Of a DNA stretch of 64,000 nt, positions 10,071-19,603 are shown piece after piece. Position numbers and translations under genes: made by a program. The stretch is taken from contig NZ_KI912155.1 of assembly GCF_000517125.1 (NCBI RefSeq), forward strand, positions 1,707 through 65,706, written 5' to 3'. Origin of the DNA: Arthrobacter sp. MA-N2. GTDB taxonomy: Bacteria > Actinomycetota > Actinomycetes > Actinomycetales > Micrococcaceae. The stretch's first letter is position 1. Every line of letters starts with the position of its first letter. A model generated the notes under the pieces. It ran no database searches, was not told where the DNA came from, and saw nothing but the letters and a program-made list of their open reading frames with translations.

Positions 10071-11315
10071 ATGACCGCAAGCCCCAAATCCCGCGCCAAT
10101 CGAGGGTCCCGGGCCGCTAAGGCTGCCATGCCACGCGACATCAGGGTGATGTTGGCGGCTGCGTTCCTGATTGCACTGGGTTTTGGCCTCGTAGCACCGG
10201 TGCTCCCCCAGTTCGCTACGACTTTCGGTGTCGGAGCTACGGCGGCCGCGGTGATCGTGAGTATTTTCGCCTTCATGCGCCTGGCATTCGCTCCGGCGGG
10301 AGGCGCCCTGATGGCCCGCTTTGGCGAGCGCCCCGTGTACATCGCCGGTTTGCTGATTGTGGCAGCGTCGACGGCGGCCTGCGCCTTTGCCCAGAACTAT
10401 TGGCAGCTGCTGGTCTTCCGGGGCCTTGGCGGAGCCGGTTCAGTCATGTTCACGGTGGCGGCGATGGGCCTGTTGATCAGGCTCGCCCCTCCGGAAAGCC
10501 GTGGGCGGGTCTCCGGTGCGTACGCCTCCGCCTTCTTGATCGGAAGCGTCCTTGGCCCGGTGGTGGGTGGGTTGTTGGCCGGTTTCGGCCTGAGGGTCCC
10601 GTTCCTCGCCTACGCGGCAGCCCTGGTCTTGGCGGCCTTGGTTGTACGCACGCAGCTAAGGGGCAGTTCCAAGGCAGCGAGCGGGCATGGAGTGGTAGGG
10701 CCGGCGATGCCCATGAAGGAAGCCCTGGGCGACTCTGCCTACCGGGCCGTGCTGTTTTCAAGTTTCAGCAATGGCTGGGCGACGTTCGGCGTACGCATGG
10801 CCACCGTGCCGTTGTTCGCGGTGGTTGTCCTTGCCGCCGGAGCAGGCTCGGCAGGCTGGGCGCTCGCTGTGTTTGCAGCGGGCAATGCGCTTGCGCTGAC
10901 GTTCTCCGGCCGCTTGGCTGACAGCTTCGGCCGGAAGCCCATGATGCTGCTGGGCCTGGCGGTTACCGGCCTGGGGACCGCCTCCATCGGATTGACTGGG
11001 AATCTTCCCGCGTTTTTCGCGGCATCTGCCGTGGCAGGCTTCGGCTCCGGCTTGCTCAACCCGGCCCAGCAGGCCGCCGTCGGCGACATCATCGGCCGGG
11101 GCCGCTCCGGTGGCAAGGTGCTGGCAGTCTTCCAGATGGCCTCCGACGCCGGAGCGATCGTGGGGCCGGTCCTGGTGGGCCTCCTGGCCGATGGATTGGG
11201 CTACGGGTGGGCGTTCGGCGCAACCGGCGGCCTCCTCCTGCTCTCGGCTGCGGCTTGGTCCATGGCCCGCGAGCCGATGGAGCGCACGCCCGAACGGATC
11301 GACTCACCCAACTGA
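10071..11315 (+). CDS. MFS transporter (drug-efflux type)
   Basis: 414 residues forming about twelve transmembrane helices. The N-terminal half has FGLVAPVLPQFATTFGV and RFGERPVYIAGL (the loop 2-3 motif of major facilitator proteins); the second half has the related RLADSFGRKPMMLLGL. The 12-helix layout with this motif suits proton-driven multidrug or metabolite exporters; the substrate is unknown. The ATG at 10071 has GAGGA about 11 nt upstream. The last codons (Pro-Asn-stop) are formed by the 5' end of the 66-bp palindrome, so the element has become part of the coding end. Confidence 0.82.
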   Translation: MTASPKSRANRGSRAAKAAMPRDIRVMLAAAFLIALGFGLVAPVLPQFATTFGVGATAAAVIVSIFAFMRLAFAPAGGALMARFGERPVYIAGLLIVAASTAACAFAQNYWQLLVFRGLGGAGSVMFTVAAMGLLIRLAPPESRGRVSGAYASAFLIGSVLGPVVGGLLAGFGLRVPFLAYAAALVLAALVVRTQLRGSSKAASGHGVVGPAMPMKEALGDSAYRAVLFSSFSNGWATFGVRMATVPLFAVVVLAAGAGSAGWALAVFAAGNALALTFSGRLADSFGRKPMMLLGLAVTGLGTASIGLTGNLPAFFAASAVAGFGSGLLNPAQQAAVGDIIGRGRSGGKVLAVFQMASDAGAIVGPVLVGLLADGLGYGWAFGATGGLLLLSAAAWSMAREPMERTPERIDSPN

Positions 11316-11372
11316 CTCGCAGTTAACGTCGTTTTGGGCGCTGATAACGACAACAACTGCGAGCTAGTTGGG
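11307..11372. repeat. 66-bp intergenic palindrome, copy 2
   Basis: Same element as at 4860-4925 and 61423-61488. The right arm ACGACAACAACTGCGAGC plus TAGTTGGG is nearly identical to copy 1. The left arm is more diverged (TTAACGTCG where copy 1 has TTGTTGTCG) and the centre is degraded, so this copy pairs least well. It lies between the convergent MFS gene and ftsY and covers the last three codons of the MFS gene. Confidence 0.8.
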
Positions 11373-11383
11373 CCGGGCGCAGA

Positions 11384-12607
11384 CTAGTTGAGCAGGGCGT
11401 CGACGAAGGCTTCAGCCTCGAACGGCGCGAGGTCGTCGGGCCCTTCGCCTAGCCCGACAAGCTTGACCGGCACGCCAAGTGCCTTTTGGATCGCGACGAC
11501 GATGCCGCCCTTGGCGGTCCCGTCCAGCTTGGTGAGCACGATTCCGGTGATGTTGACCACCTCGGCGAAAACCTTCGCTTGATTCAAGCCGTTCTGGCCG
11601 GTGGTCGCGTCCAACACCAGCAGGACTTCGTCCACTTCAGCCAGCTTCTCAACGACGCGCTTGACCTTGCTGAGCTCGTCCATGAGGCCTACCTTGTTCT
11701 GCAGGCGTCCAGCGGTGTCGATCATGACCACATCCACTTCCTGCTCGATGCCGGACTTGACGGCCTCGTAGGCAACCGAGGCAGGGTCCGCGCCGTCGAT
11801 GTGCGACCTCACCGTTGCGACGCCGACACGCTGGCCCCATGTGGCCAGCTGCTCGGCAGCTGCCGCGCGGAAAGTGTCCGCAGCACCCAGAAGGACATCC
11901 TTATCCTCAGCGACGAGAACGCGGGCCAACTTGCCCACGGTGGTGGTCTTACCGACCCCGTTGACACCGACGACGATCATGATGGCCGGGTGGGCCCCCT
12001 TGCGTTCCACGTTCAAGCTGCGGTCCATGGTCGGGTCCACGAGCTTGATGAGTTCCTCGCGCAGGAGGGCCTTGACGTCCTCGGGGCTACGGGTGCCTTG
12101 GACCTTCACCCGTTCACGCAGCGCCTCGACCAGCTGCATGGTGGGCTCGGTGCCAAGGTCCGCAAGGAGAAGTGTTTCTTCGACTTCGTCCCAGACGTTT
12201 TCGTCGATCTTGTCACTCGAAAGCAGAGCCAGGAGACCCTTGCCGAGAATGCTGTTGGATTTGACCAATCGCGCCCTCAGCCGGGTGAGGCGACCCTCCA
12301 CGGGGGCGGGGGTCTCCACCTCGATGAGTTCCAGGCCGGCAGCGTCATCGGAAACGTCGGTCTCCGGCGTAGCAGCGTCTGCGGGTGCGACGACGTCGCC
12401 AGGTACCGTACGCTCCTGTACCGCATCGGGAGCATCATCGACGATCGTTCCGGCGCCTGCCGACGCCGAGTCAACAGGATCGTTGGAGTCGCGCGTTCCA
12501 GCGTAAGTCGAGGAAGACTTCCGCACCTTGAGCAGGACAGGAATCAGCCCTCCGACCACCACGATGGCAGCGACAATGGACAGGATTATGGGGAGGAGAT
12601 CGTTCAC
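11384..12607 (-). CDS. ftsY: Signal recognition particle receptor FtsY
   Basis: SRP receptor GTPase at the inner face of the membrane. 407 residues: one N-terminal hydrophobic helix (about residues 4-26), an acidic linker (about 40-100), then the NG domain with P-loop GVNGVGKTTTVGKLA, DTAGRLQNK and TKLDGTAKGG. The membrane helix is typical of actinobacterial FtsY. It starts 20 nt after smc with a strong AGGGGAG site, so the two are likely co-transcribed. Confidence 0.97.
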   Translation of the reverse strand: MNDLLPIILSIVAAIVVVGGLIPVLLKVRKSSSTYAGTRDSNDPVDSASAGAGTIVDDAPDAVQERTVPGDVVAPADAATPETDVSDDAAGLELIEVETPAPVEGRLTRLRARLVKSNSILGKGLLALLSSDKIDENVWDEVEETLLLADLGTEPTMQLVEALRERVKVQGTRSPEDVKALLREELIKLVDPTMDRSLNVERKGAHPAIMIVVGVNGVGKTTTVGKLARVLVAEDKDVLLGAADTFRAAAAEQLATWGQRVGVATVRSHIDGADPASVAYEAVKSGIEQEVDVVMIDTAGRLQNKVGLMDELSKVKRVVEKLAEVDEVLLVLDATTGQNGLNQAKVFAEVVNITGIVLTKLDGTAKGGIVVAIQKALGVPVKLVGLGEGPDDLAPFEAEAFVDALLN

Positions 12608-12627
12608 TCCCCTAGCTTCTCACAAAG

Positions 12628-15600
12628 CTAGACCTCGGCACCGAGCCTCTGGCTGATCACTGTGGACACGCCGTCGCCCCGCATTGTCACTCCGTAAAGG
12701 GCGTCCGCAACTTCCATGGTCCGCTTCTGGTGCGTAATCACAATCAGCTGGCTGGACTCGCGCAGTTCTTCAAAAATCGTGATGAGCCTGCCCAGGTTCG
12801 TGTCATCCAGAGCGGCTTCCACCTCATCCATGACGTAGAACGGAGAAGGCCGCGCCTTGAAAATCGCCACGAGCAAGGCGACCGCCGTGAGCGACCGTTC
12901 ACCACCGGAAAGCAAGGACAAGCGCTTGATCTTCTTGCCGGCCGGCCTTGCCTCCACCTCGATGCCGGTGGTCAGCATGTCATCGGGGTCGGTCAGCACC
13001 AATTTGCCTTCCCCACCGGGGAAGAGCCGCGCGAAGACGTGATCAAACTGTTTGGACGTATCGGCGAAGGCTTCAGCGAAGACCTGCTGGACGCGGTTGT
13101 CCACTTCCTTGATGATGTCCAGTAGATCCTTGCGGCTGGATTTGAGGTCTTCCAATTGGGTGCTGAGGAATTGGTGCCGTTCCTCGAGTGCCGCGAACTC
13201 CTCCAGCGCCAGGGGATTCACCTTGCCAAGCGCGGCGAGATCGCGTTCGGCCTTCCGGAGCCGTTTCTCCTGCTCCGCGCGGACAAAAGGAACACCCGCA
13301 ACGATTGCGTTTCCGTCCTGGTCCACGGGCGCGCGGAGCTCGGCCCACTTGTCCACCGCAGCGGCGGGAACCGGAACGGGCTGCGCCGGACCGAACTCGG
13401 CCACGAGCTGCTCGGCGGACAGCCCGAGTTCCTCAATGGCGCGGGTCTGGAGCGCCTCGATCCTGAGCCGTTGTTGGGCTCGCGCGAGTTCGTCCCGGTG
13501 CACCGAATCCGTTAGCCCGGCGAGTTCCTGCGCCAGTGCTTCGTTGCTGCTCCGAACCTCGGCAAGTTCCTTTTCGCGCTGCTCGCGCACGGCCTCGGCG
13601 AGGTCGCGGGCCCGGGCGGCCACATCCACCGAAACGTCGACAAACCGAACCGTCAGTTCGACGGCGGAAGCGACTGCCGAGGCTCGCTCGGCCTGGGCTT
13701 TGCGGAGCACGGCCCGGCGCGCAGCCTCCTCGCGTGCCCGCCGTTCGCTCGCGGCGGCCCGTTTCAAGGATGCGGCCCGGTTGCTCGTGGCTGCGAGCTG
13801 TTCCTCAGCGCTCCGCAACCCCAGCCGGACCTCCATCTCGTGGGAGCGTGCTTCGCTGGCAGCCCTGGACAAGGCATCGCGGTGCTCCGTGGAAGGTTCT
13901 TCTTCCTGGGGGGCTTCTTGAGCCGCGGCCAGCCTTTCCGCCGCAAGCTCAAGGGATTCCTCGGCGACGGCGATGTTCAGCTCGGCCTTGGCCAAGGACT
14001 CGGCCAGGCGATCGCTCTCCGCGACGGCGCTGCGCAACTGGGAGTTCAGGTGACCAAGACGTTCCGCGACGGCAGCCAAACGGGCATCCGAGTCGTGGAG
14101 TTTGTCCAGTGCAGCGTCCGCCCGCTCCTGTGCATCGCTCCGGCGCGCTTCGGCCCCCGCCAGGGCAAACTTGCCCCGCTCAAGACGTATGGTCAGTTCC
14201 TTGAGCCGGGCTTCGGCGTCGTCCACTGCGGCTTGGACCTCAAGGAGCGACGGCGCCGTGGCCGATCCGCCGTCGACCGTCAGGGCCCTGAAGACGTCGC
14301 CCTCAACGGTCACTGCGGTCAGTGCCGGGTTGCCCGCAATGAGGCTTGCCGCCTCGGCAAGACCGTCGACGACGGCGGTGCGCGCCAGCAGCGCAGCCGC
14401 GCCACTGGCCTCGGTACCGTTAGTTCTCAGCAGCTCGGCAGCCCAGCGCGCACCGTCAGGCAGCGTTGGCAACTCCGGCGGCCCAAGCTCTGGACCGGCG
14501 GACGATACTGCGCCCGCCACCAAAAGCGAGGCGCGTCCGGCGTCGACATCCTTCAGTAATTGCAACGCGGCGACGGCCCCGGCACCGTCGGTCACCACTA
14601 CCGCCTCGGAGGCACTGCCGAGCGCCGCGGCCACAGCAGTCTCATAGCCAGGCTCCACGGTCAGAAGGGAAGCCAGGGATCCCAAGACCCCGGGCAGGCC
14701 CGAGGACAGGATCCGTCCGGAGCCATCCTTGCGGTTGAGTCCCAACTGCAAGGCATCCCGGCGGGCGGTGAGGGCGTCGCGTTGGCGGACGTCATCGCGT
14801 TCGGCGGCTTTCAACGCCTCGATGTCGGCGTTGATTTCGTCAAGAAGGGCGGTGGCCTCCTCGTAGTCCGCATCGAGGCTTTCCTCACCGTCTTCCACAC
14901 CGGCCACTTGCGATTCGAGGGCCGTGAACTCGCCCTGCGCGTGGCGACGGCGTTCCTCGCCGGCAGACAGCGACTCCCTGAGCCTGCCCCGCTCGGCAGC
15001 CGCTGCCTCAGCCCGGGATCGCGCCGCGGCCACCTGGCCCACGAGTTTTGCAAGGCCCTCACGGCGGTCGGCGGCCGCCCGCAGCATGGCCGTGAGGCGT
15101 TTGTCCTCGGCAGCGGCGAGGCTCTCGGTTTCCTGCTTGGCCGCGGTAGCCTCGACAAGCGCAGCTTGTTTGGCCAGAATGTCGTGCTCCAGCTGAGACT
15201 GTTCCTGCCGCACCCTGGCAGCCTGGCGGTCGAGATGGTCCGGGTCGCGGCCGGAATCCGGCACCGCATCCGCGGCGCCCAGGAGGCGGCGACGTTCGGT
15301 GGCAAGAGATCCAAGGGAGCGAAGACGGTCCCTGGTTGCGGATAGTTGGTACCAGTTGTCCCTCGCGGCATTAAGGCGTGGTGTTGCCTCAGCCGCGAGT
15401 TGCTCAAGACGGACCTGGCGTTGACGGCCGGCACCGAGCGCCGCCTCAACCGCCTCGCGGCGCTCCTTCAAAGCCGCTTCGTCGGCGACGTCCTTCTCCA
15501 ACGCTTCTTTGAGAAGCACCAGGTCATCCGCCAGCAGCCGGGACTTGGCGTCTCGAACGTCGAACTGCACGGACTGGGCACGGCGGGCGACTTCGGCCTG

Positions 15601-16221
15601 TTTACCCAGCGGCGTAAGCTGGCGGCGGATTTCTGCCGTGAGATCGCCAAGTCGCTGGAGGTTCGCCTGCATGGCTTCCAGCTTGCGTACCGTCTTTTCC
15701 TTACGACGCCGGTGCTTGAGGATGCCTGCGGCCTCTTCAATGAATCCGCGGCGGTCCTCAGGGGTGGCATGAAGGACTCTGTCCAGCTGCCCCTGACCTA
15801 CGATCACATGCATTTCCCTGCCCAGACCGGAGTCGGATAGCAGTTCCTGAATGTCCAGGAGGCGGCATGGAGAGCCGTTGATGGCGTATTCGGATCCGCC
15901 GGTGCGGAATAGCGTGCGGGAAATGGTGACTTCGCTGTATTCGATCGGCAGGGCGCCGTCGGCATTGTCTATGGTCAGCGAAACATGCGCCCGACCCAAG
16001 GGCGGCCGGCCCGATGTCCCGGCAAAAATGACATCTTCCATTTTTCCGCCGCGCAGGGTCTTCGCACCTTGTTCGCCCATCACCCAGGCCAGGGCGTCGA
16101 CCACATTCGACTTGCCCGAACCGTTGGGACCGACAACGGCTGTAACGCCCGGCTCAAAGTCGAACGTCGTGGCCGACGCGAACGACTTGAATCCACGGAC
16201 AGTCAAACTTTTCAGATGCAA
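12628..16221 (-). CDS. smc: Chromosome segregation ATPase SMC
   Basis: 1197 residues, normal for bacterial SMC. The N-terminal ATPase half has Walker A GPNGSGKSN (31-39). It is followed by a long Ala/Glu/Arg-rich coiled coil, a hinge at about 480-660, a second coiled coil, and the C-terminal half with signature LLSGGERSLTA and Walker B PFYVMDEVEAALDD. It organises and condenses the chromosome with ScpAB. The first codon appears to be TTG (16221) with AGGAG 12 nt upstream. It is followed closely by ftsY; mutM lies 121 nt upstream. Confidence 0.97.
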   Translation of the reverse strand: MHLKSLTVRGFKSFASATTFDFEPGVTAVVGPNGSGKSNVVDALAWVMGEQGAKTLRGGKMEDVIFAGTSGRPPLGRAHVSLTIDNADGALPIEYSEVTISRTLFRTGGSEYAINGSPCRLLDIQELLSDSGLGREMHVIVGQGQLDRVLHATPEDRRGFIEEAAGILKHRRRKEKTVRKLEAMQANLQRLGDLTAEIRRQLTPLGKQAEVARRAQSVQFDVRDAKSRLLADDLVLLKEALEKDVADEAALKERREAVEAALGAGRQRQVRLEQLAAEATPRLNAARDNWYQLSATRDRLRSLGSLATERRRLLGAADAVPDSGRDPDHLDRQAARVRQEQSQLEHDILAKQAALVEATAAKQETESLAAAEDKRLTAMLRAAADRREGLAKLVGQVAAARSRAEAAAAERGRLRESLSAGEERRRHAQGEFTALESQVAGVEDGEESLDADYEEATALLDEINADIEALKAAERDDVRQRDALTARRDALQLGLNRKDGSGRILSSGLPGVLGSLASLLTVEPGYETAVAAALGSASEAVVVTDGAGAVAALQLLKDVDAGRASLLVAGAVSSAGPELGPPELPTLPDGARWAAELLRTNGTEASGAAALLARTAVVDGLAEAASLIAGNPALTAVTVEGDVFRALTVDGGSATAPSLLEVQAAVDDAEARLKELTIRLERGKFALAGAEARRSDAQERADAALDKLHDSDARLAAVAERLGHLNSQLRSAVAESDRLAESLAKAELNIAVAEESLELAAERLAAAQEAPQEEEPSTEHRDALSRAASEARSHEMEVRLGLRSAEEQLAATSNRAASLKRAAASERRAREEAARRAVLRKAQAERASAVASAVELTVRFVDVSVDVAARARDLAEAVREQREKELAEVRSSNEALAQELAGLTDSVHRDELARAQQRLRIEALQTRAIEELGLSAEQLVAEFGPAQPVPVPAAAVDKWAELRAPVDQDGNAIVAGVPFVRAEQEKRLRKAERDLAALGKVNPLALEEFAALEERHQFLSTQLEDLKSSRKDLLDIIKEVDNRVQQVFAEAFADTSKQFDHVFARLFPGGEGKLVLTDPDDMLTTGIEVEARPAGKKIKRLSLLSGGERSLTAVALLVAIFKARPSPFYVMDEVEAALDDTNLGRLITIFEELRESSQLIVITHQKRTMEVADALYGVTMRGDGVSTVISQRLGAEV

Positions 16222-16342
16222 GGTGTTTCGGATCTCCTGAGTGGCTGGTTTCCCCTGCTCAATCTACTGCCCGACGGCGGAAATCCCCGGATTTGCGGGC
16301 CCTACGCCGCGACAACCGGGGGCAGCCCGTGGGTGCACAGGG

Positions 16343-17323
16343 CTACCAGCGGCCGTTGCGCGGCTTCGGCTGGCAGACCGGACAAGTGTAGGAGGAGCGG
16401 TTCATGAACTGCTCGCGTCTGATGACACCGGACAAGCCAAGGGCCGAACATCGCCGGCATGGCTCGCCCGCCCGGCCGTAGGCATCAAGGGAACGGGCGA
16501 AGTAACCGGAATCCCCGTTGACGTTGACGTAGAGCGAATCGAAGCTCGTCCCGCCCGCCGCCAAGGCATCGCTCATCACTTCCTTCGCGGCATCGACCAC
16601 CCGCAGCGCATCGGCCCGTTTAAGGCTGTCCGTCGGCTTGGCATAGTGGAGCCTGGCCCGCCAGAGGGCCTCATCGGCGTAGATGTTGCCTATCCCCGAG
16701 ATGACGCCCTGATCGAGCAGTACACGTTTGAGCCCCGTTTTGCGGACTTTGATTTTGCGGTAGAAGTCGTCAAAGGAAAAGTGCGGATCCAGCGGATCGC
16801 GAGCTATATAGGAGGCCTCTTCGGCGATTTCCGGAAGGGGCGTCTCGCCTTGCCCACCAGGACCGCCGTCAGGCGTAGGTATCAGTGAAGTGACAAAAAG
16901 TCCGCCGAATATCCGTTGGTCCACGAACCGCAACTGCTCGGGCATGCCGTCGGATCTACTAAGGCGGAGACGAACTTTGAGGTGTTTCTCATCGGGAACG
17001 TCGGGATCCTGCATGAGGAGCTGCCCGCTCATGCCGAGGTGCGCCATGAGCGCGACGCCGGGCAACGCCTCCTTGGACATTGCCTCGAAGGCGCCGCCAG
17101 TCCTCCGGGGTTCCTCGGCTTGCAGCGGCATCCACAGGAACTTGCCCCGGCGGACGACATCCAGGACCGTGCAGTTCTCAAGGTTGCCAACAAAGTCCTC
17201 CGTGCCAAGGGTGTGGCGTCGGATGGAGCGGGGATCCAAAACGTCCACGGACGTGATGGTCCGGCCCCGCACCCAACGTGCCAAACCGCGGCGTACCACT
17301 TCGACTTCGGGCAATTCCGGCAT
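16343..17323 (-). CDS. mutM: Formamidopyrimidine-DNA glycosylase MutM
   Basis: Base-excision repair enzyme that removes 8-oxoguanine and cleaves the abasic site. 326 residues. The mature N-terminus [13 protein letters not shown] supplies the catalytic Pro and Glu; the middle helix-two-turn-helix region has [17 protein letters not shown]. The C-terminal zinc finger is CRRC...CPVC. The finger is longer than usual between its two Cys pairs. Start 6 nt after rnc, so an rnc-mutM operon. Confidence 0.96.
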   Translation of the reverse strand: MPELPEVEVVRRGLARWVRGRTITSVDVLDPRSIRRHTLGTEDFVGNLENCTVLDVVRRGKFLWMPLQAEEPRRTGGAFEAMSKEALPGVALMAHLGMSGQLLMQDPDVPDEKHLKVRLRLSRSDGMPEQLRFVDQRIFGGLFVTSLIPTPDGGPGGQGETPLPEIAEEASYIARDPLDPHFSFDDFYRKIKVRKTGLKRVLLDQGVISGIGNIYADEALWRARLHYAKPTDSLKRADALRVVDAAKEVMSDALAAGGTSFDSLYVNVNGDSGYFARSLDAYGRAGEPCRRCSALGLSGVIRREQFMNRSSYTCPVCQPKPRNGRW

Positions 17324-17329
17324 GGGGCC

Positions 17330-18079
17330 TCAGGCGCTGCGCGCAGGACCGGTCGGAGCGTCGGCCTTGCTGTCAGGGGTGGCCGAGCCGTTCGCACCGG
17401 CTTTCTTGTTCAGGGTTCGCCACGCATCTGCGGCGGCTTCCTGCTCGGCTTCTTTTTTCGAATGCCCTGCGCCCTTGCCGTAGGCGGTGCCGGCGATCTG
17501 GAGCACTGCCTCAAATGTACGTGCATGGTCCGGCCCGGCACCTTCGACGGCGTAATAGATGGATCCGAGCTGTCGGCTGGCTGCAAGCTCCTGCATGCTC
17601 GTCTTCCAGTCGGTACCTGCCCCCAGGGCCGCAGCGTCCCTCAGCAACGGACCGACGAGCCGCATGACCAGCTGACGGGCAGTCTCAATGTCATTGGAAA
17701 GGTACGTGGCACCGATAAGTGCTTCCATGGTGTCCGCCAGAATGGACGCCTTGTTCTTGCCTTGGGTGAGCCTTTCGCCCTGCCCGAGGTAGATGAATTC
17801 GCCGATGCCAAGGTCCCTGCCGATACCTGCCAGGGCACGCGTGCTGACGACGGCGGAACGCCGCTTGGCCAGTTCGCCTTCCGGTAGCCCCGGGTTATCC
17901 CGGTACAGCGAATCGGTCACGGAAAAGCCCAAGATCGAGTCGCCCAGGAATTCGAGCCGCTCGTTGGTGGGAATCCCGCCGTTTTCATACGCGTATGAAC
18001 GATGTGTCAGAGCAAGACGAAGCGTCTCGGCGTCAATTGAGACACCGAGACGCTTCAGAAGCTCTTCAGTTGAAGACAT
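17330..18079 (-). CDS. rnc: Ribonuclease III
   Basis: Double-strand-specific endoribonuclease for rRNA precursor and mRNA processing. 249 residues. The catalytic signature NERLEFLGDSILG is at about 39-51 and a second acidic site in DTMEALIGATYLSND. A C-terminal double-stranded RNA-binding domain runs from about 160 to 230 (TSMQELAASRQLG ... GAGHSKKEAEQEAA). It follows rpmF by 24 nt and precedes mutM by 6 nt. Confidence 0.97.
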   Translation of the reverse strand: MSSTEELLKRLGVSIDAETLRLALTHRSYAYENGGIPTNERLEFLGDSILGFSVTDSLYRDNPGLPEGELAKRRSAVVSTRALAGIGRDLGIGEFIYLGQGERLTQGKNKASILADTMEALIGATYLSNDIETARQLVMRLVGPLLRDAAALGAGTDWKTSMQELAASRQLGSIYYAVEGAGPDHARTFEAVLQIAGTAYGKGAGHSKKEAEQEAAADAWRTLNKKAGANGSATPDSKADAPTGPARSA

Positions 18080-18103
18080 CCGTTGTCAGCCTGTATGGCG
18101 GAT

Positions 18104-18307
18104 TTAGACGTCTGCGACCTTGCGGCCCTTGTATTCAAGGAACAGCGCAGTCCCGGCAGAGTCGGTAACAACCTTTGCCTGGTGCGGCAGGCTGTAAACA
18201 ACCTGGCCGTTTTCGATGGTCTTGACCAGGTTGGGGGCAGTTGCCTTCCACTGGGCACGGCGGGCGCGTGTATTCGCGCGAGACATTTTCCGCTTGGGAA
18301 CAGCCAC
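18104..18307 (-). CDS. rpmF: 50S ribosomal protein L32
   Basis: 67 residues beginning [20 protein letters not shown], the L32 signature. It has no CXXC pairs, so it is the zinc-independent type of L32. It sits between the DUF177 gene and rnc, the common bacterial arrangement. Confidence 0.96.
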   Translation of the reverse strand: MAVPKRKMSRANTRARRAQWKATAPNLVKTIENGQVVYSLPHQAKVVTDSAGTALFLEYKGRKVADV

Positions 18308-18339
18308 GGCTATCTCATTTCTCTCTTAGTCAACACTTA

Positions 18340-18867
18340 CTAATCAGTTTGCCGGTCAGACTTAGCCAGTTCAGCTAGGGCAGCCCAGCGAGGATCCAGG
18401 TCCTCGTGGTGGTGCCCCGGCTCGTCTTCCAGACGCACTCCACATTCGGAGCACAGGCCCTGGCAGTCTTCCCGGCACACCGGCTGGAACGGCAGCATGG
18501 TTACAACTGCGTCCCGCAACACCGGTTCAAGATCGATTAGATCGTGCTCGACTCGACGTTGCTCTTCATCGTCTTCTTCATCCGAAAGCTCGATGCCCTC
18601 ATAGAAGAAAAGTTCTTGCACATTGACCTCGAGGTCATACGCAAGGGGATCCAGGCATCGTCCGCATTCGCCCTTGACTTCAGCAAACACGGTTCCTGAT
18701 ACCAGAATTCCTTCGTGTACGGCCTCCAGCCTCAGGTCAAGCTCGATATCCGAGCCTTCCTGAACGCCAATGAGTGCCACGCCAAGGTCACTTGGCGCGG
18801 GTACATGTTCGGTGAGCGTCCGCATGCTTCCTGGACTACGTCCGAGGTCCTTGACGTCAAGCGTCAA
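18340..18867 (-). CDS. DUF177 (YceD-like) protein
   Basis: 175 residues with the DUF177 core: VDVKDLGRSPGS-type N-terminus, CGRCLDPLAYDLEVNVQELF, and the C-terminal CREDCQGLCSECG cysteine block. The family is linked to 23S rRNA and ribosome accumulation and is nearly always just upstream of rpmF, as here. The start is taken as TTG 18867 because the preceding DVKDLGRSPG block is conserved; a TAAGTT box lies about 5 nt upstream. An ATG at 18825 would lose that block. Confidence 0.85.
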   Translation of the reverse strand: MTLDVKDLGRSPGSMRTLTEHVPAPSDLGVALIGVQEGSDIELDLRLEAVHEGILVSGTVFAEVKGECGRCLDPLAYDLEVNVQELFFYEGIELSDEEDDEEQRRVEHDLIDLEPVLRDAVVTMLPFQPVCREDCQGLCSECGVRLEDEPGHHHEDLDPRWAALAELAKSDRQTD

Positions 18868-18998
18868 AGGCGAACTTACATCTCGCTTAATGAGAACTCC
18901 TGTAGAACATATGACCGACGTATCATCTTAGCCTGAACGCATGAACAGACTCAAACCGGGTCGATGACGACGCGTTCTGTCTGAGATACCGATCCAGC

Positions 18999-19499
18999 TT
19001 ACCCTTTGCGGGGCTGCTCCGCTCCCGACTCGCCGCCCAGAAGCCTCTTGAGCACCGACTTGGGCACGAAATCGGAGACATCGCCCCCCAGGAGTGAGAT
19101 TTCCTTGATGAGCGTAGAGGACAAATGCAGATAATGGGCCTCGGCCGGAAGAAAGACAGTCTCGACTCCGGACAATTGGCGGTTCATCGTGGCCATCGGA
19201 AGTTCGTAGTCAAAATCGGAAGACGAGCGCAGGCCCTTCACGATCGCCGAAATTCCCCGGTGCCTGCAGTATTCGGCCAGTAGCCCCTCCCCCATGGGTT
19301 CCACGATGATGCCGCGCAAGGATGCAAGAGTCTGCCGCGCCATTTCCATGCGTTCTTCCAAGCTGAAGCGGTACTTCTTCGCGTAATTGGTGGACACCGC
19401 GACGACGACTTCGTCGAACAAGCCAGAGGCCCGGGCAATGACTTCCAGGTGTCCGTTATGGATGGGGTCGAAGGAGCCAGGGCACACTGCGCGTCTCAT
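18999..19499 (-). CDS. coaD: Phosphopantetheine adenylyltransferase
   Basis: Transfers AMP to 4'-phosphopantetheine in coenzyme A synthesis. 166 residues. The nucleotidyltransferase motif HNGH is at residues 14-17 after CPGSFDPI, and the C-terminal SSTLIKEISLLGGDVSDFVP binds ATP. The ATG at 19499 lies 6 nt after TAGGTT (19511-19506), a leaderless arrangement. In many actinobacteria it directly follows rsmD; here two plus-strand genes separate them. Confidence 0.96.
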   Translation of the reverse strand: MRRAVCPGSFDPIHNGHLEVIARASGLFDEVVVAVSTNYAKKYRFSLEERMEMARQTLASLRGIIVEPMGEGLLAEYCRHRGISAIVKGLRSSSDFDYELPMATMNRQLSGVETVFLPAEAHYLHLSSTLIKEISLLGGDVSDFVPKSVLKRLLGGESGAEQPRKG

Positions 19500-19603
19500 G
19501 GTTCGAACCTACCGCATCGGAAGCGGCAGGCACTATGGCGATACGATGGCTGACATGGCGGGCCGGACGAGCCGGAAGCCAGCACCAGGAAGGCAGCCCC
19601 ACC